Made by a program: the position numbers and the translations under genes. The notes under the pieces were generated by a model. The model made no database searches and had not been told where the DNA came from. It saw nothing but the letters and a program-made list of their open reading frames with translations. DNA of 64,000 bases from Streptomyces flavochromogenes. GTDB taxonomy: Bacteria; Actinomycetota; Actinomycetes; Streptomycetales; Streptomycetaceae. The stretch lies in NCBI RefSeq assembly GCF_000717595.1, contig NZ_JNZO01000018.1, forward strand, positions 186,001 through 250,000, read 5' to 3'. This document shows, piece after piece, positions 1 through 7,977 of the stretch (within the stretch, counting starts at the first letter, position 1; each line of letters starts with the position of its first letter).

Positions 1-497
1 GGCAGCGTCGCCTCGACCCACTCCGCACGGCTCCACGCCACGGCCGTGCTCGCGCCCGAGGGCAGCGAGGTCACGCCGTCCAGCCACAGGTCGGCGAGGC
101 GCACGGCCTCCTCGACCGCGGCCTTCTCCGCCGGACCCACGCTGGCGTCCTTGGTGCCGTCGGCGGTTCCCTGGGCCACCACCTGGCGCGCGATCTGCTT
201 GGCCATGTCCCAGTTCACGGGACCGCCCTCGTAGCTCAGCATCTGGCCGAGCTGCTGGAAGGCCGCACCGAGATCGTTGGGGTTCAGTGAGCCGAACATC
301 GCCGCGAACGGATTGTCCGCCCCGCCCGGCCCGCCCATGCCGGGCAGCCCGCCGAAGCCGAACGGGTTCGCCCCGAACGGGTTGCCGCCCTGGCCGCCGG
401 ACCCCTGGCCACCTCCGGCGGGGTCCTTCTTCTTGCCCTCGTCGCCGTTCTCCGGCTCCTCCGGCGGAAGGCCGAATCCGAATGGGGTGTCACTCAC
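1..497 (-). CDS. Zinc-dependent metalloprotease (DUF2342 type), partial
   Basis: Only the N-terminal ~165 residues are present; the gene runs off the left edge, so the zinc-binding motif is not visible. The protein starts at a GTG (495-497) and has a Gly/Pro/Asn-rich head with repeated NPFG(A/F) motifs, then a helical segment (GSLNPNDLGAAFQQLGQML) typical of the actinobacterial zincin-like DUF2342 family. Members are annotated as zinc-dependent metalloproteases or as F420-biosynthesis-associated proteins; the true role is unknown. It is divergent from the epimerase gene at 712. A 20-bp perfect palindrome lies 57 bases upstream of the start. The family call rests on N-terminal resemblance only. 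Confidence 0.7.
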   Translation of the reverse strand, partial: MSDTPFGFGLPPEEPENGDEGKKKDPAGGGQGSGGQGGNPFGANPFGFGGLPGMGGPGGADNPFAAMFGSLNPNDLGAAFQQLGQMLSYEGGPVNWDMAKQIARQVVAQGTADGTKDASVGPAEKAAVEEAVRLADLWLDGVTSLPSGASTAVAWSRAEWVEATL

Positions 498-553
498 AGG
501 TTTCCTCGGCTCGTAGGGCCGCCGGCCTCCTGCCGACGGCGACTGCCCGACCA

Positions 554-573
554 GGGCCTGTCCAGACAGGCCC
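554..573. promoter_or_regulatory. Perfect 9-2-9 palindrome in divergent promoter region
   Basis: GGGCCTGTC-CA-GACAGGCCC lies in the 214-bp gap between the metalloprotease (start 497) and the epimerase (start 712). It could be an operator or a leader hairpin; nothing in the sequence names a regulator. Confidence 0.45.
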
Positions 574-711
574 CGCACACCACCAGCGTAGACATCCGGG
601 CCGGAAATGGGCTCGGTGCTCCGCCGGGCCGTGCCCTGCGGCAGGATGGACGCCACCTGGTCCGTACGCGTCATCCGTGTACGTACTGAAGACAACCGCT
701 GGAGACGCCCG

Positions 712-1821
712 GTGAGTTCCCCAGATCCACAGGTTCGCGGAGCGCGAAACCTCTCAACCCGGTCCGCCGCGCGCGGCCCCGTCGTCGCGGTCACCGGTGC
801 CGCTTCCGGCGTCGGTGACCTGCTGACGAGGCGCCTCGCCGCGTCCGACGAGATCAAGAAGGTCGTCGCCATCGACGAGCGCCGGGGCGAGGTCGCCGAG
901 GCGCAGTGGCACATCCTCGACGTGCGCGACCCGGCCATCGCGGAGAAGCTGCGCGGCGCGGACGTCGTCGTGCACCTCGCCGTCGATCTCGACCTGGAGA
1001 CCGACCCGGCCGCCCGGACGGCCTACAACGTGCGCGGCACTCAGACCGTGCTGACCGCCGCGGCCGCCGCCGGGGTCCACCGGGTGGTGCTGTGCACCTC
1101 CACGATGGTCTACGGCGCGCTGGCCGACAACGACATCCCGCTCTCCGAGGACGCCGAGCTCAGGGCCACGGCCGAGGCCACCGGCGTGGGCGACATGCTG
1201 GAGATCGAGCGCCTCGGCCGCCGGGCCCCGCGCGCGCACCCCGGCCTCAACGTCACCGTGGTCCGCCCGGCCGTCCTCGTCGGCGGTACGGACACGGCGC
1301 TGACCCGCTACTTCGAGTCGCCCCGGCTGCTCGTCGTCGCAGGCTCCCGGCCCACCTGGCAGTTCTGCCATGTGGAGGACCTGGTCAGCGCCCTGGAGTA
1401 CGCGGCCCTTGAGAAGGTCGAAGGCGAGTTCGCGGTCGGCTGCGAGGGCTGGCTGGAGCAGGAGGAGGTCGAGGAGCTCTCCGGGATCCGGCGCATGGAG
1501 CTGCCCTCCGCCGTCGCCCTCGGTGCCGCGGCCCGGCTCCACCGGATCGGGCTCACCCCGTCCCCGGCGGGCGACCTCGCGTACACGATGCACCCGTGGG
1601 TGGTCAGTGTCGGACGCCTGCACGACGCCGGCTGGCGGCCGAAGTGGACGAACGAGGAGGTCCTCGCCGCGCTCCTGGAGGAGGTCGAGGGCCGTCACAC
1701 GGTCGCCGGCCGCCGGCTGGGCCGCAAGGACGCCACGGCGGCGGGCGCGGCCGGTGCGACGGTGGCCCTGCTCGGTACGGCGGCGCTCGTCCGGCAGATG
1801 CGGAAGCGGCGGGGGATCTGA
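712..1821 (+). CDS. NAD-dependent epimerase/dehydratase family (extended SDR) protein
   Basis: A 369-residue extended short-chain dehydrogenase. The Rossmann glycine motif is TGAASGVGDLL near residue 26, followed by DVRDP, a Ser/Thr-rich STMVYG segment holding the YxxxK-region tyrosine, and a C-terminal hydrophobic stretch (AAGAAGATVALLGTAALV) ending in RKRR that may anchor it to the membrane. The GTG at 712 was chosen because GGAGA sits 6 bases upstream; an ATG at 607 would add an unlikely Arg-rich head. The substrate cannot be read from sequence. The gene stands alone and ends in a hairpin at 1838-1872. Confidence 0.8.
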   Translation: MSSPDPQVRGARNLSTRSAARGPVVAVTGAASGVGDLLTRRLAASDEIKKVVAIDERRGEVAEAQWHILDVRDPAIAEKLRGADVVVHLAVDLDLETDPAARTAYNVRGTQTVLTAAAAAGVHRVVLCTSTMVYGALADNDIPLSEDAELRATAEATGVGDMLEIERLGRRAPRAHPGLNVTVVRPAVLVGGTDTALTRYFESPRLLVVAGSRPTWQFCHVEDLVSALEYAALEKVEGEFAVGCEGWLEQEEVEELSGIRRMELPSAVALGAAARLHRIGLTPSPAGDLAYTMHPWVVSVGRLHDAGWRPKWTNEEVLAALLEEVEGRHTVAGRRLGRKDATAAGAAGATVALLGTAALVRQMRKRRGI

Positions 1822-1837
1822 CCGGGGAGGACGGGTC

Positions 1838-1872
1838 CGGCGGCCTGTAGGACCCTCCTACGGAGGCCGCCG
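1838..1872 (+). terminator. Hairpin terminator after the epimerase gene
   Basis: CGGCGGCCT (1838-1846) pairs with AGGCCGCCG (1864-1872), and GTAGGA (1847-1852) pairs with TCCTAC (1856-1861), giving a 15-bp stem with a 2-base bulge and a CCC loop, 17 bases after the stop codon. No U-tract, as is common in Streptomyces. Confidence 0.6.
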
Positions 1873-1928
1873 ACGACCGGTCGAAACCGCTATTCCGGGA
1901 TCCCGCGCGCGTACGGCACGATGGACGC

Positions 1929-2393
1929 ATGGCACCGACGTCGTTTGACCACCCCGGCGAGCAGGCCGCCGCCGATCCGATCAAGCTCCTCGCGATCCGG
2001 GAGACCCCGCTCTCCCTCGACGAGGTCTTCCGGGCGGTCGGGGACGACGCCTCCGGCGGCACGACGCTCTTCGTGGGCACCGTGCGCAATCACGACGGCG
2101 GTGCCGACGTCGACGGTCTGGGCTACTCGTGCCACCCCACCGCCGAGGCGGAGCTGCGCCGGGTCGCGGAGAAGGTCGTCGCCGACTACCCGGTCCGCGC
2201 GCTGGCGGCCGTGCACCGCGTGGGCGACCTGGCCGTGGGCGACATCGCGGTGATCGTGGCCGTCTCCTGCCCGCACCGCGGTGAGGCCTTCGAGGCCTCC
2301 CGCAAGCTCATCGACGACCTCAAGCACGAGGTCCCCATCTGGAAGCACCAGACCTTCTCGGACGGCACCGAGGAGTGGGTCGGCGCTTGCTGA
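1929..2393 (+). CDS. moaE: Molybdopterin synthase catalytic subunit MoaE
   Basis: A 154-residue protein of the usual MoaE length. MoaE transfers sulphur from MoaD thiocarboxylate to precursor Z to make molybdopterin in the cytoplasm. Diagnostic segments are GGTTLFVGTVRNHD (45-60), HRVGDLAVGDIAVIVAVSCPHRGEAFEA (95-122) and the C-terminal active-site block KHEVPIWKHQTFSDG, which contains the catalytic lysines. No moaD or other molybdenum cofactor genes are adjacent. The last five codons and stop form part of a 31-bp sequence repeated 65 bp downstream. Confidence 0.93.
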   Translation: MAPTSFDHPGEQAAADPIKLLAIRETPLSLDEVFRAVGDDASGGTTLFVGTVRNHDGGADVDGLGYSCHPTAEAELRRVAEKVVADYPVRALAAVHRVGDLAVGDIAVIVAVSCPHRGEAFEASRKLIDDLKHEVPIWKHQTFSDGTEEWVGAC

Positions 2394-2472
2394 GACCCGT
2401 CACCCCTGGTGTGGGGGTCCCCCCGGCCGGAGGCTGGGGGAGGGTCGGCGCTTGCTGAGACCCGTCACCCCT
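2377..2472. repeat. 31-bp direct repeat flanking a GGGGGTCCCCCC palindromic element
   Basis: The 31 bases at 2377-2407, which include the end of moaE and its TGA, recur exactly at 2442-2472. Between them (2408-2441) lies a GC-rich imperfect palindrome with GGGGGTCCCCCC and GGCTGGGGGAG. Elements of this look are scattered in Streptomyces genomes (recollection, not searched). A related sequence occurs inside the SRAP gene at 17848. Confidence 0.85.
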
Positions 2473-2609
2473 ACGTGTCGCGGCGGCAAGGCGACGCGCC
2501 GACAGGGCGTAGCCGAACGCCCGATTTGCGTAACCGCCCCCCAGGCGCGAGCGTTGGTCTCACAGATGAGACAGTCTGCTGATCAACTCACTGGGGATGG
2601 GAGGTCGGG

Positions 2610-2840
2610 ATGGCAGCGCTGGCCTGGTTGCTGATTCCGCTTTTCGCAGTCGTCGGCGCGGCGATATGGGGAAGCTGGGCTTCGAGGAACAAGACGATAG
2701 GTGACGTGGCCGAACTCGCCGGCTACGCGCGCTTCCGGGACGCGATGGAACGCGCCCACACCACGACCCCCGATTCCGCTCGTGCCGAGCGCGAACCGGC
2801 CGCCGCCGCGGGCGGTGCCGCCACCTCGCCGTCGAGCTGA
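2610..2840 (+). CDS. Small single-pass membrane protein, unknown function
   Basis: A 76-residue protein. Residues 3-20 (ALAWLLIPLFAVVGAAIW) form one transmembrane segment, followed by a short charged cytoplasmic part with VAELAGYARFRDAMERA and an Ala/Pro/Ser-rich tail. GGAGG lies at 2600-2604, five bases before the ATG, supporting the start. It precedes the ylbL-like gene by 66 bp on the same strand. Function is not recognisable. Confidence 0.75.
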   Translation: MAALAWLLIPLFAVVGAAIWGSWASRNKTIGDVAELAGYARFRDAMERAHTTTPDSARAEREPAAAAGGAATSPSS

Positions 2841-2906
2841 CGCCGGCCCGCCTCGTACGGACCGCCCCAGGGGTGCACCCACAGGCGAGTCCCGTACTGT
2901 CGTTCC

Positions 2907-3995
2907 ATGCCACGCCGCACCGCGACGATGCTCGCCTCCACCCTGGTCCTGATCTGTCTGCTCATCGCGGGCGTCCTGATCCCGGTGCCGTACGCGGAGA
3001 TGAGCCCGGGCCCCACGGTCAACACCCTCGGCGAGGCCCGGGGAGAGCCCGTTCTGCACATCGAGGGACGCAAGACGTACCCGACCGACGGGCACCTCAA
3101 CATGACGACGGTCCGCGTCACGAGCGCGGACTACAAGATGAACGCCGTCGAGGCGGTCTACGGCTGGCTGGCCCACGACAACGTGGTGGTGCCGCACGAC
3201 ACGCTCTACCCGGACGGCAAGACCGAGGAGCAGTCGAGCCAGGAGAACGCCGAGGAGTTCAGCCAGTCCCAGGAGAGCGCCAAGGTGGCCGCCCTCAAGG
3301 AGCTGAACATCCCGGTCGTCTCGCGTGTCGTCGTCGGCACCGTGATCAAGGGCTCGCCCTCCGAGGGCAAGCTGCACGCCGGTGACGTGATCAAGGCCGT
3401 CGACGGGGTGGCGATCACCGCGCAGGCCGATGTCGCCAAGCAGGTCGTGAAGCGGAAGCCCGGCCAGGACGTCGAGTTCACGATCGTCCCCGCCAAGGAG
3501 GCGGCCGCCGCCGAGAAGGCCCGCAAGGAGCCCACGGTCACCCAGAAGGTGGTCATCACGACCACCACCTCCGAGGAGGGCGACCGGGCCGTCGTCGGCA
3601 TCCAGGCCGGCACCGACCACGTCTTCCCGTTCACGATCGACATCAATCTGGCCGATGTCGGCGGTCCCAGCGCCGGGCTGATGTTCGCGCTGGGCATCGT
3701 CGACAAGCTCACCCCCGAGAGCCTCACCGGCGGCCGCTTCGTCGCCGGCACCGGCACCATCGACGACGAGGGCAAGGTCGGCCCGATCGGCGGTATCGAG
3801 ATGAAGCTGGTCGGCGCGCGCAACGCCGGCGCCCAGTACTTCCTCACCCCGGCCGACAACTGCGAGAACGCCGCGAGGGACACACCCGACGGGCTCACCC
3901 TCGTCAAGGTGGACACCATCGACGACGCCACGAAGTCCCTGGAGAAGCTCCGCGCCGGCGACACGAAGTCCCTGCCGAGCTGCTCGAAGAGCTGA
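2907..3995 (+). CDS. YlbL family PDZ/Lon-type serine protease
   Basis: A 362-residue membrane-anchored protease. One N-terminal transmembrane helix (MLASTLVLICLLIAGVLI) is followed by a PDZ domain around residues 140-200 (VVGTVIKGSPSEGKLHAGDVI) and a Lon-type S16 domain. The Ser/Lys dyad is visible as GGPSAGLMF and GGIEMKLVGA. YlbL homologues act outside the membrane in protein turnover and, in some bacteria, cell-division checkpoint recovery. A TACTGT hexamer ends six bases before the ATG, suggesting a leaderless transcript. A strong bidirectional hairpin follows at 4013-4049. Confidence 0.9.
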   Translation: MPRRTATMLASTLVLICLLIAGVLIPVPYAEMSPGPTVNTLGEARGEPVLHIEGRKTYPTDGHLNMTTVRVTSADYKMNAVEAVYGWLAHDNVVVPHDTLYPDGKTEEQSSQENAEEFSQSQESAKVAALKELNIPVVSRVVVGTVIKGSPSEGKLHAGDVIKAVDGVAITAQADVAKQVVKRKPGQDVEFTIVPAKEAAAAEKARKEPTVTQKVVITTTTSEEGDRAVVGIQAGTDHVFPFTIDINLADVGGPSAGLMFALGIVDKLTPESLTGGRFVAGTGTIDDEGKVGPIGGIEMKLVGARNAGAQYFLTPADNCENAARDTPDGLTLVKVDTIDDATKSLEKLRAGDTKSLPSCSKS

Positions 3996-4012
3996 GTCCG
4001 CGTCCGTACGTG

Positions 4013-4049
4013 GGAAGGGGCGCCCGGTCACCGACCGGGCGCCCCTTCC
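4013..4049. terminator. Bidirectional terminator between convergent genes
   Basis: A 17-bp perfect stem (GGAAGGGGCGCCCGGTC paired with its complement) around an ACC loop, between the stops of the YlbL gene (3995) and the PPA1309 gene (4064). Confidence 0.85.
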
Positions 4050-4063
4050 GCTTCGTGCGGAGG

Positions 4064-4615
4064 TCAGCTCTCGAAGGTCGCCGCCAGCGCCTCGGCGAGG
4101 CCCGGCACCAGGTCGGGGCCGGTCAGGACCTCGGTCGCGGTGTCCTTCTCGCGGAGCCGGATCGCCGCCTCGCGGGCACCGCCGCGGAGCACGGCCACGG
4201 TCATCCGTACCTCCTGGCGGTCCGGGTGGGCGGCCACCCACTTGGCGAGCTGCTTCTCGTTGAGGCCCTGCGGGACCTGGGCCTCCGCCGACGGGGGCAG
4301 CATGAGCCGTTCCACCGTCATGGCGCAGCCGGCCACGCCCGCGGGCCAGGCGATGGTGCCGAGGAATTCGTCGAGGGGCTTCCCGCGCGGCAGCTTGTCC
4401 TGCTCGATCGGGGTGTAGGCGGTGGCATCGTCACCCAGGCCCAGCTGGGAGGCGAGCGCGGGTTCCTTGGCGCGCAGCCGTGCGGTGTCGACCAGGGCGA
4501 ACAGGCGGGCCGGCTGGTCCCAGCCGAGGCCCGCCGCGTACTCGTCGATCTCGAGCACCGCGCGGGTGAGGGGGCTCGCGGCCATTGCCGGGCCGGAGGG
4601 GGAAACGTTGGACAT
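4064..4615 (-). CDS. PPA1309 family protein, unknown function
   Basis: A 183-residue protein with the conserved actinobacterial segment SPLTRAVLEIDEYAAGLGWDQPARLFALVDTARL and a C-terminal part containing KQLAKWVAAHPDRQEVRMTVAVLRGG. No catalytic motif is evident. The ATG at 4615 (MSNVSP) was taken; an ATG at 4624 (MLVMSNV) is possible, with AGGAGG four bases before it. It is divergent from the UPF0182 gene with 123 bp between starts. The family is conserved in actinobacteria but uncharacterised. Confidence 0.82.
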   Translation of the reverse strand: MSNVSPSGPAMAASPLTRAVLEIDEYAAGLGWDQPARLFALVDTARLRAKEPALASQLGLGDDATAYTPIEQDKLPRGKPLDEFLGTIAWPAGVAGCAMTVERLMLPPSAEAQVPQGLNEKQLAKWVAAHPDRQEVRMTVAVLRGGAREAAIRLREKDTATEVLTGPDLVPGLAEALAATFES

Positions 4616-4738
4616 GACCAACATCCTGCCTCCTCTTCCCCTGAACACGGGAACTAGGTAAAGCCTCAGTAAGTTGCACCATTGGGCTCTACGATCGCGG
4701 GGCCTGCTTTCAGACGCATCAACATCGAGGGGCGCACG

Positions 4739-7654
4739 TTGGCTTTCCAGATGCCGGACCGCGGCGGTAGCCCGTCCGGGCCAAGGATGAGGGTCGGCCG
4801 GCCGTCCCGGCGGGCCCGTACCCTGCTCATGACACTCGGGGTGCTGGCCGTTCTGGCCATGGCTTTCGTGATGTTCGCCGGGTTCTGGACGGACTGGCTC
4901 TGGTACCGCTCGGTCAAGTACTCGTCCGTGTTCACGACCACGCTGTGGACCAAGATCGGCCTCTTCGCCGTCTTCGGTCTGCTGATGGGGCTCGCCGTCG
5001 GCCTGAACATCTGGCTGGCGTACCGGCTGCGGCCGCCGCTCAGCGCGATGTCCCTGGAGCAGCAGAGCCTCGACCGGTACCGGATGGGCCTCGCACCGTT
5101 CAGGAAGTGGGTGCTGCTCGCGGTCACCGCCCTGGTGGCGCTGATCGCCGGCGCCTCCGCCTCGGGCCAGTGGCGCACCTGGCTGATGTGGGTCAACGGC
5201 GTGAAGTTCGGGGAGAAGGACCCGCAGTTCGGGCTGGACGTGTCGTTCTACGCCTTCGACCTGCCCTGGTACCGCTTCCTGCTCGCCTTCGGCTTCGCCG
5301 CCGTCGTCCTGTCGCTGATCGCCGCCGCGCTCACGCACTACCTGTACGGCGGGCTGCGGATCACCAGCCCGGGTGCGCGTGCGACCGCCGCGGCGACCGG
5401 CCACCTCTCGGTGCTGCTCGGTGTCTTCGTGGCGCTGAAGGCCGTGGCGTACTGGCTCGACCGGTACGGCCTGGCCGTGAAGTCCAGCGACTTCAAGGCC
5501 ACCGGCAACTGGACGGGCCTGCGGTACGTCGACGCCAACGCCTACCTGCCGGCGAAGACCATCCTGTTCTGCATCGCCGCGATCTGCGCCGTGCTGTTCT
5601 TCGCCACGCTCTGGCGCCGCACCTGGCAGCTGCCGGTGATCGGCTTCGGTCTGATGGTGCTCTCCGCGATCCTGATCGGCGGCCTGTACCCGGCCATCGT
5701 GCAGAAGTTCCAGGTCCAGCCGAACGAGCAGGCCAAGGAAGCCGAGTACATCCAGAAGAACATCGACGCGACCCGCAAGGCGTACGCGATCGACGAGACG
5801 AAGCTCGAGAACTACTCGGGCAAGTCGACGGTGAAGGCCAAGGACCAGCTGCGCAGCAACGCCGACTCGGCGGCCAGCTACCGCGTCCTCGACCCGAACA
5901 TCGTGTCGCCGACGTTCCAGCAGCTGGAGCAGAAGCGGAAGTACTACCAGTTCCCGACCACCCTGGACGTGGACCGGTACGCGGGCAAGGACACCGTCGT
6001 CGGTCTCCGTGAGCTCAACATCAAGGGCATCCCGAAGCGGAACTGGATCAACGACCACTTCACCTACACCCACGGCTACGGCGCGATCATGGCCGCGGGC
6101 ACGCAGACGGACGCCAACGGCTCCCCGATCTTCACCGAGGCCGGTCTGCCGACGACGGGGATGCTCGGCACGTACCAGCAGCGGATCTACTACGGCGAGA
6201 AGACCGATCAGTACTCGATCGTCGGCGGCCCGCAGAAGGAGCTGGACTACGAGGAGAACGGCGAGAAGACCACCAGCTACGAGGGCAAGAGCGGGGTCAA
6301 CCTCTCCAGCACCTTCAACCGCGCGGCCTACGCGGTCGCGTTCAGCGAGCCGCAGATCCTCTACTCGGGGGCCATCGGCGAGGGCTCGCGGATCCTCTAC
6401 AACCGCACGCCCAAGGAGCGCGTCGAGGCCGTCGCGCCCTGGCTGACCATCGACGGCGACGCCTACCCGGTGGTCGTCGACGGCCGCATCCAGTGGGTCA
6501 TCGACGCCTACACGACGACCAACGGCTACCCGTACGCCTCGCGCACCACGCTCGGCGACACGACCGCCGACTCGCTGACCGTCGGCAACCAGCAGCGCGC
6601 GGTCGTCGCCCAGCAGAACCAGGTCAACTACATCCGCAATTCGGTGAAGGCCACCGTCGACGCCTACGACGGCACGGTGAACCTCTACCAGTGGGACACC
6701 CAGGACCCGGTCCTGAAGACCTGGATGAAGGCGTTCCCGGGCACGGTCAAGGCCAAGTCCGAGATCGACGGCGACCTGATGCAGCACCTGCGGTACCCGC
6801 AGGACATGTTCAAGGTCCAGCGCGAGCTGCTGACCCGCTACCACGTCACCGACCCCGCGCAGTTCTACAGCGGCTCGGACGCCTGGCAGGTGCCGGACGA
6901 CCCGACGAACAAGGACGGCAACGCGGTCCCGCCGTACTACCTGAGCATGAAGATGCCCGGGGACACGGCGCAGCGCTTCTCGCTGACGACGACGTTCACG
7001 CCGAACGGCCGGCCCAACCTGGGCGGCTTCATGGCGGTCGACGCCGACGCCACCAGCAAGGAGTACGGCCGGCTGAGACTGCTGCGGGTCACCGAGGACG
7101 TGCCGGGTCCGGCGCAGGTGCAGAGCAAGCTCAACGGTCTGCCCTCCGTCGCCACCTTCGTCCGGGACATGAAGGGCGCCGACTCCGACATCCAGTACGG
7201 CAACCTGCTGACCGTCCCGCTCGACGGCGGGTTCCTGTACGTGGAGCCGGTGTACGCCCAGGGACGCAACGCGCTCTACCCGCTGCTGAAGAAGGTCGCG
7301 GTGTCGTACGTGGACGCGGACCAGCCGAACGGTGACACGACCAAGGACACCACGGTGTTCGAGGACAACCTCACCAAGGCGCTCAACGCGGTCTTCGGAG
7401 TGGAGGCGCCCACCACGCCGCCGCCCACCTCGCCGACGACCCCGCCGGGCACCACCAACCCGCCGCCGGCGTCCAACGACGCCGCGCTCAAGCAGGCGAT
7501 CTCGGACGCCCAGAAGGCCTACGACGCGGGCGAGGCGGCGCTGGCGAAGGGCGACTGGACGGCGTACGGCAAGGCCCAGGAGGACCTCCAGGCGGCGCTC
7601 CAGCGCGCCGCGGAGGCCGGGGCGAAGCTGCAGACGCCGGGGTCAAGCGGCTGA
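4739..7654 (+). CDS. UPF0182 family large membrane protein
   Basis: A 971-residue protein with seven predicted N-terminal transmembrane helices (about residues 25-330) and a large extracytoplasmic domain. The C-terminus is a Pro/Thr-rich linker and a helical tail ([31 protein letters not shown]). The TTG at 4739 ([10 protein letters not shown]) is preferred because GAGGGG lies six bases upstream and homologues begin [13 protein letters not shown] 4751 is an alternative. The family is conserved in actinobacteria and its function is unknown; the fold suggests envelope or stress work, but this is inference. It ends 45 bp before an initiator tRNA gene. Confidence 0.9.
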   Translation: MAFQMPDRGGSPSGPRMRVGRPSRRARTLLMTLGVLAVLAMAFVMFAGFWTDWLWYRSVKYSSVFTTTLWTKIGLFAVFGLLMGLAVGLNIWLAYRLRPPLSAMSLEQQSLDRYRMGLAPFRKWVLLAVTALVALIAGASASGQWRTWLMWVNGVKFGEKDPQFGLDVSFYAFDLPWYRFLLAFGFAAVVLSLIAAALTHYLYGGLRITSPGARATAAATGHLSVLLGVFVALKAVAYWLDRYGLAVKSSDFKATGNWTGLRYVDANAYLPAKTILFCIAAICAVLFFATLWRRTWQLPVIGFGLMVLSAILIGGLYPAIVQKFQVQPNEQAKEAEYIQKNIDATRKAYAIDETKLENYSGKSTVKAKDQLRSNADSAASYRVLDPNIVSPTFQQLEQKRKYYQFPTTLDVDRYAGKDTVVGLRELNIKGIPKRNWINDHFTYTHGYGAIMAAGTQTDANGSPIFTEAGLPTTGMLGTYQQRIYYGEKTDQYSIVGGPQKELDYEENGEKTTSYEGKSGVNLSSTFNRAAYAVAFSEPQILYSGAIGEGSRILYNRTPKERVEAVAPWLTIDGDAYPVVVDGRIQWVIDAYTTTNGYPYASRTTLGDTTADSLTVGNQQRAVVAQQNQVNYIRNSVKATVDAYDGTVNLYQWDTQDPVLKTWMKAFPGTVKAKSEIDGDLMQHLRYPQDMFKVQRELLTRYHVTDPAQFYSGSDAWQVPDDPTNKDGNAVPPYYLSMKMPGDTAQRFSLTTTFTPNGRPNLGGFMAVDADATSKEYGRLRLLRVTEDVPGPAQVQSKLNGLPSVATFVRDMKGADSDIQYGNLLTVPLDGGFLYVEPVYAQGRNALYPLLKKVAVSYVDADQPNGDTTKDTTVFEDNLTKALNAVFGVEAPTTPPPTSPTTPPGTTNPPPASNDAALKQAISDAQKAYDAGEAALAKGDWTAYGKAQEDLQAALQRAAEAGAKLQTPGSSG

Positions 7655-7689
7655 CCTGAGGTTTTCCACCCCGCGACCGTGATACGGTT

Positions 7690-7778
7690 GGTTTACCGAC
7701 GCGGGGTGGAGCAGCTCGGTAGCTCGCTGGGCTCATAACCCAGAGGTCGCAGGTTCAAATCCTGTCCCCGCTACTCAG
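7690..7778. repeat. 89-bp direct repeat, copy 1 (contains tRNA-fMet)
   Basis: Identical to 10014-10102: ten bases before the tRNA, the tRNA, and five bases after it. The two copies bracket the Sel1-repeat gene. Confidence 0.95.
7700..7773 (+). tRNA. Initiator tRNA-fMet (CAT), copy 1
   Basis: A full cloverleaf can be drawn: acceptor CGCGGGG with CCCCGC opposite and an unpaired 1-72 position, D-loop GCTCGGTAGC, anticodon stem CTGGG/CCCAG with loop CTCATAA, and TTCAAAT T-loop. The three consecutive G-C pairs next to the anticodon loop and the mismatched first acceptor pair identify it as initiator rather than elongator. No CCA is encoded. A strong hairpin follows at 7782-7817. Confidence 0.95.
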
Positions 7779-7781
7779 AGG

Positions 7782-7817
7782 ACGAGGGCCCGGATCCATA
7801 AGGATCCGGGCCCTCGT
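7782..7817 (+). terminator. Terminator after tRNA-fMet copy 1
   Basis: A 16-bp perfect stem (7782-7797 with 7802-7817) around an ATAA loop, nine bases after the tRNA. Confidence 0.88.
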
Positions 7818-7977
7818 CGTGTGTCGGCGTGCGCGGGGGGCCCGAAGAGCGGTAGGGAAGGGGCGAGTTGGCGTGAGTCGTGTTTGACTTGTCTCTCTGT
7901 GGGCATGTCGACAAAACGCTGAGTGACCTCACTGGCTGCGGTATACCAGGTGTGCTCGGGTTGCGGGTGGTGCGACG

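Noticed and set aside
4064..6844. A 926-residue open frame on the minus strand across the UPF0182 gene
   Set aside because: It is antisense to a well-recognised protein and results from high third-position GC; only its last part (the PPA1309 gene) is real.
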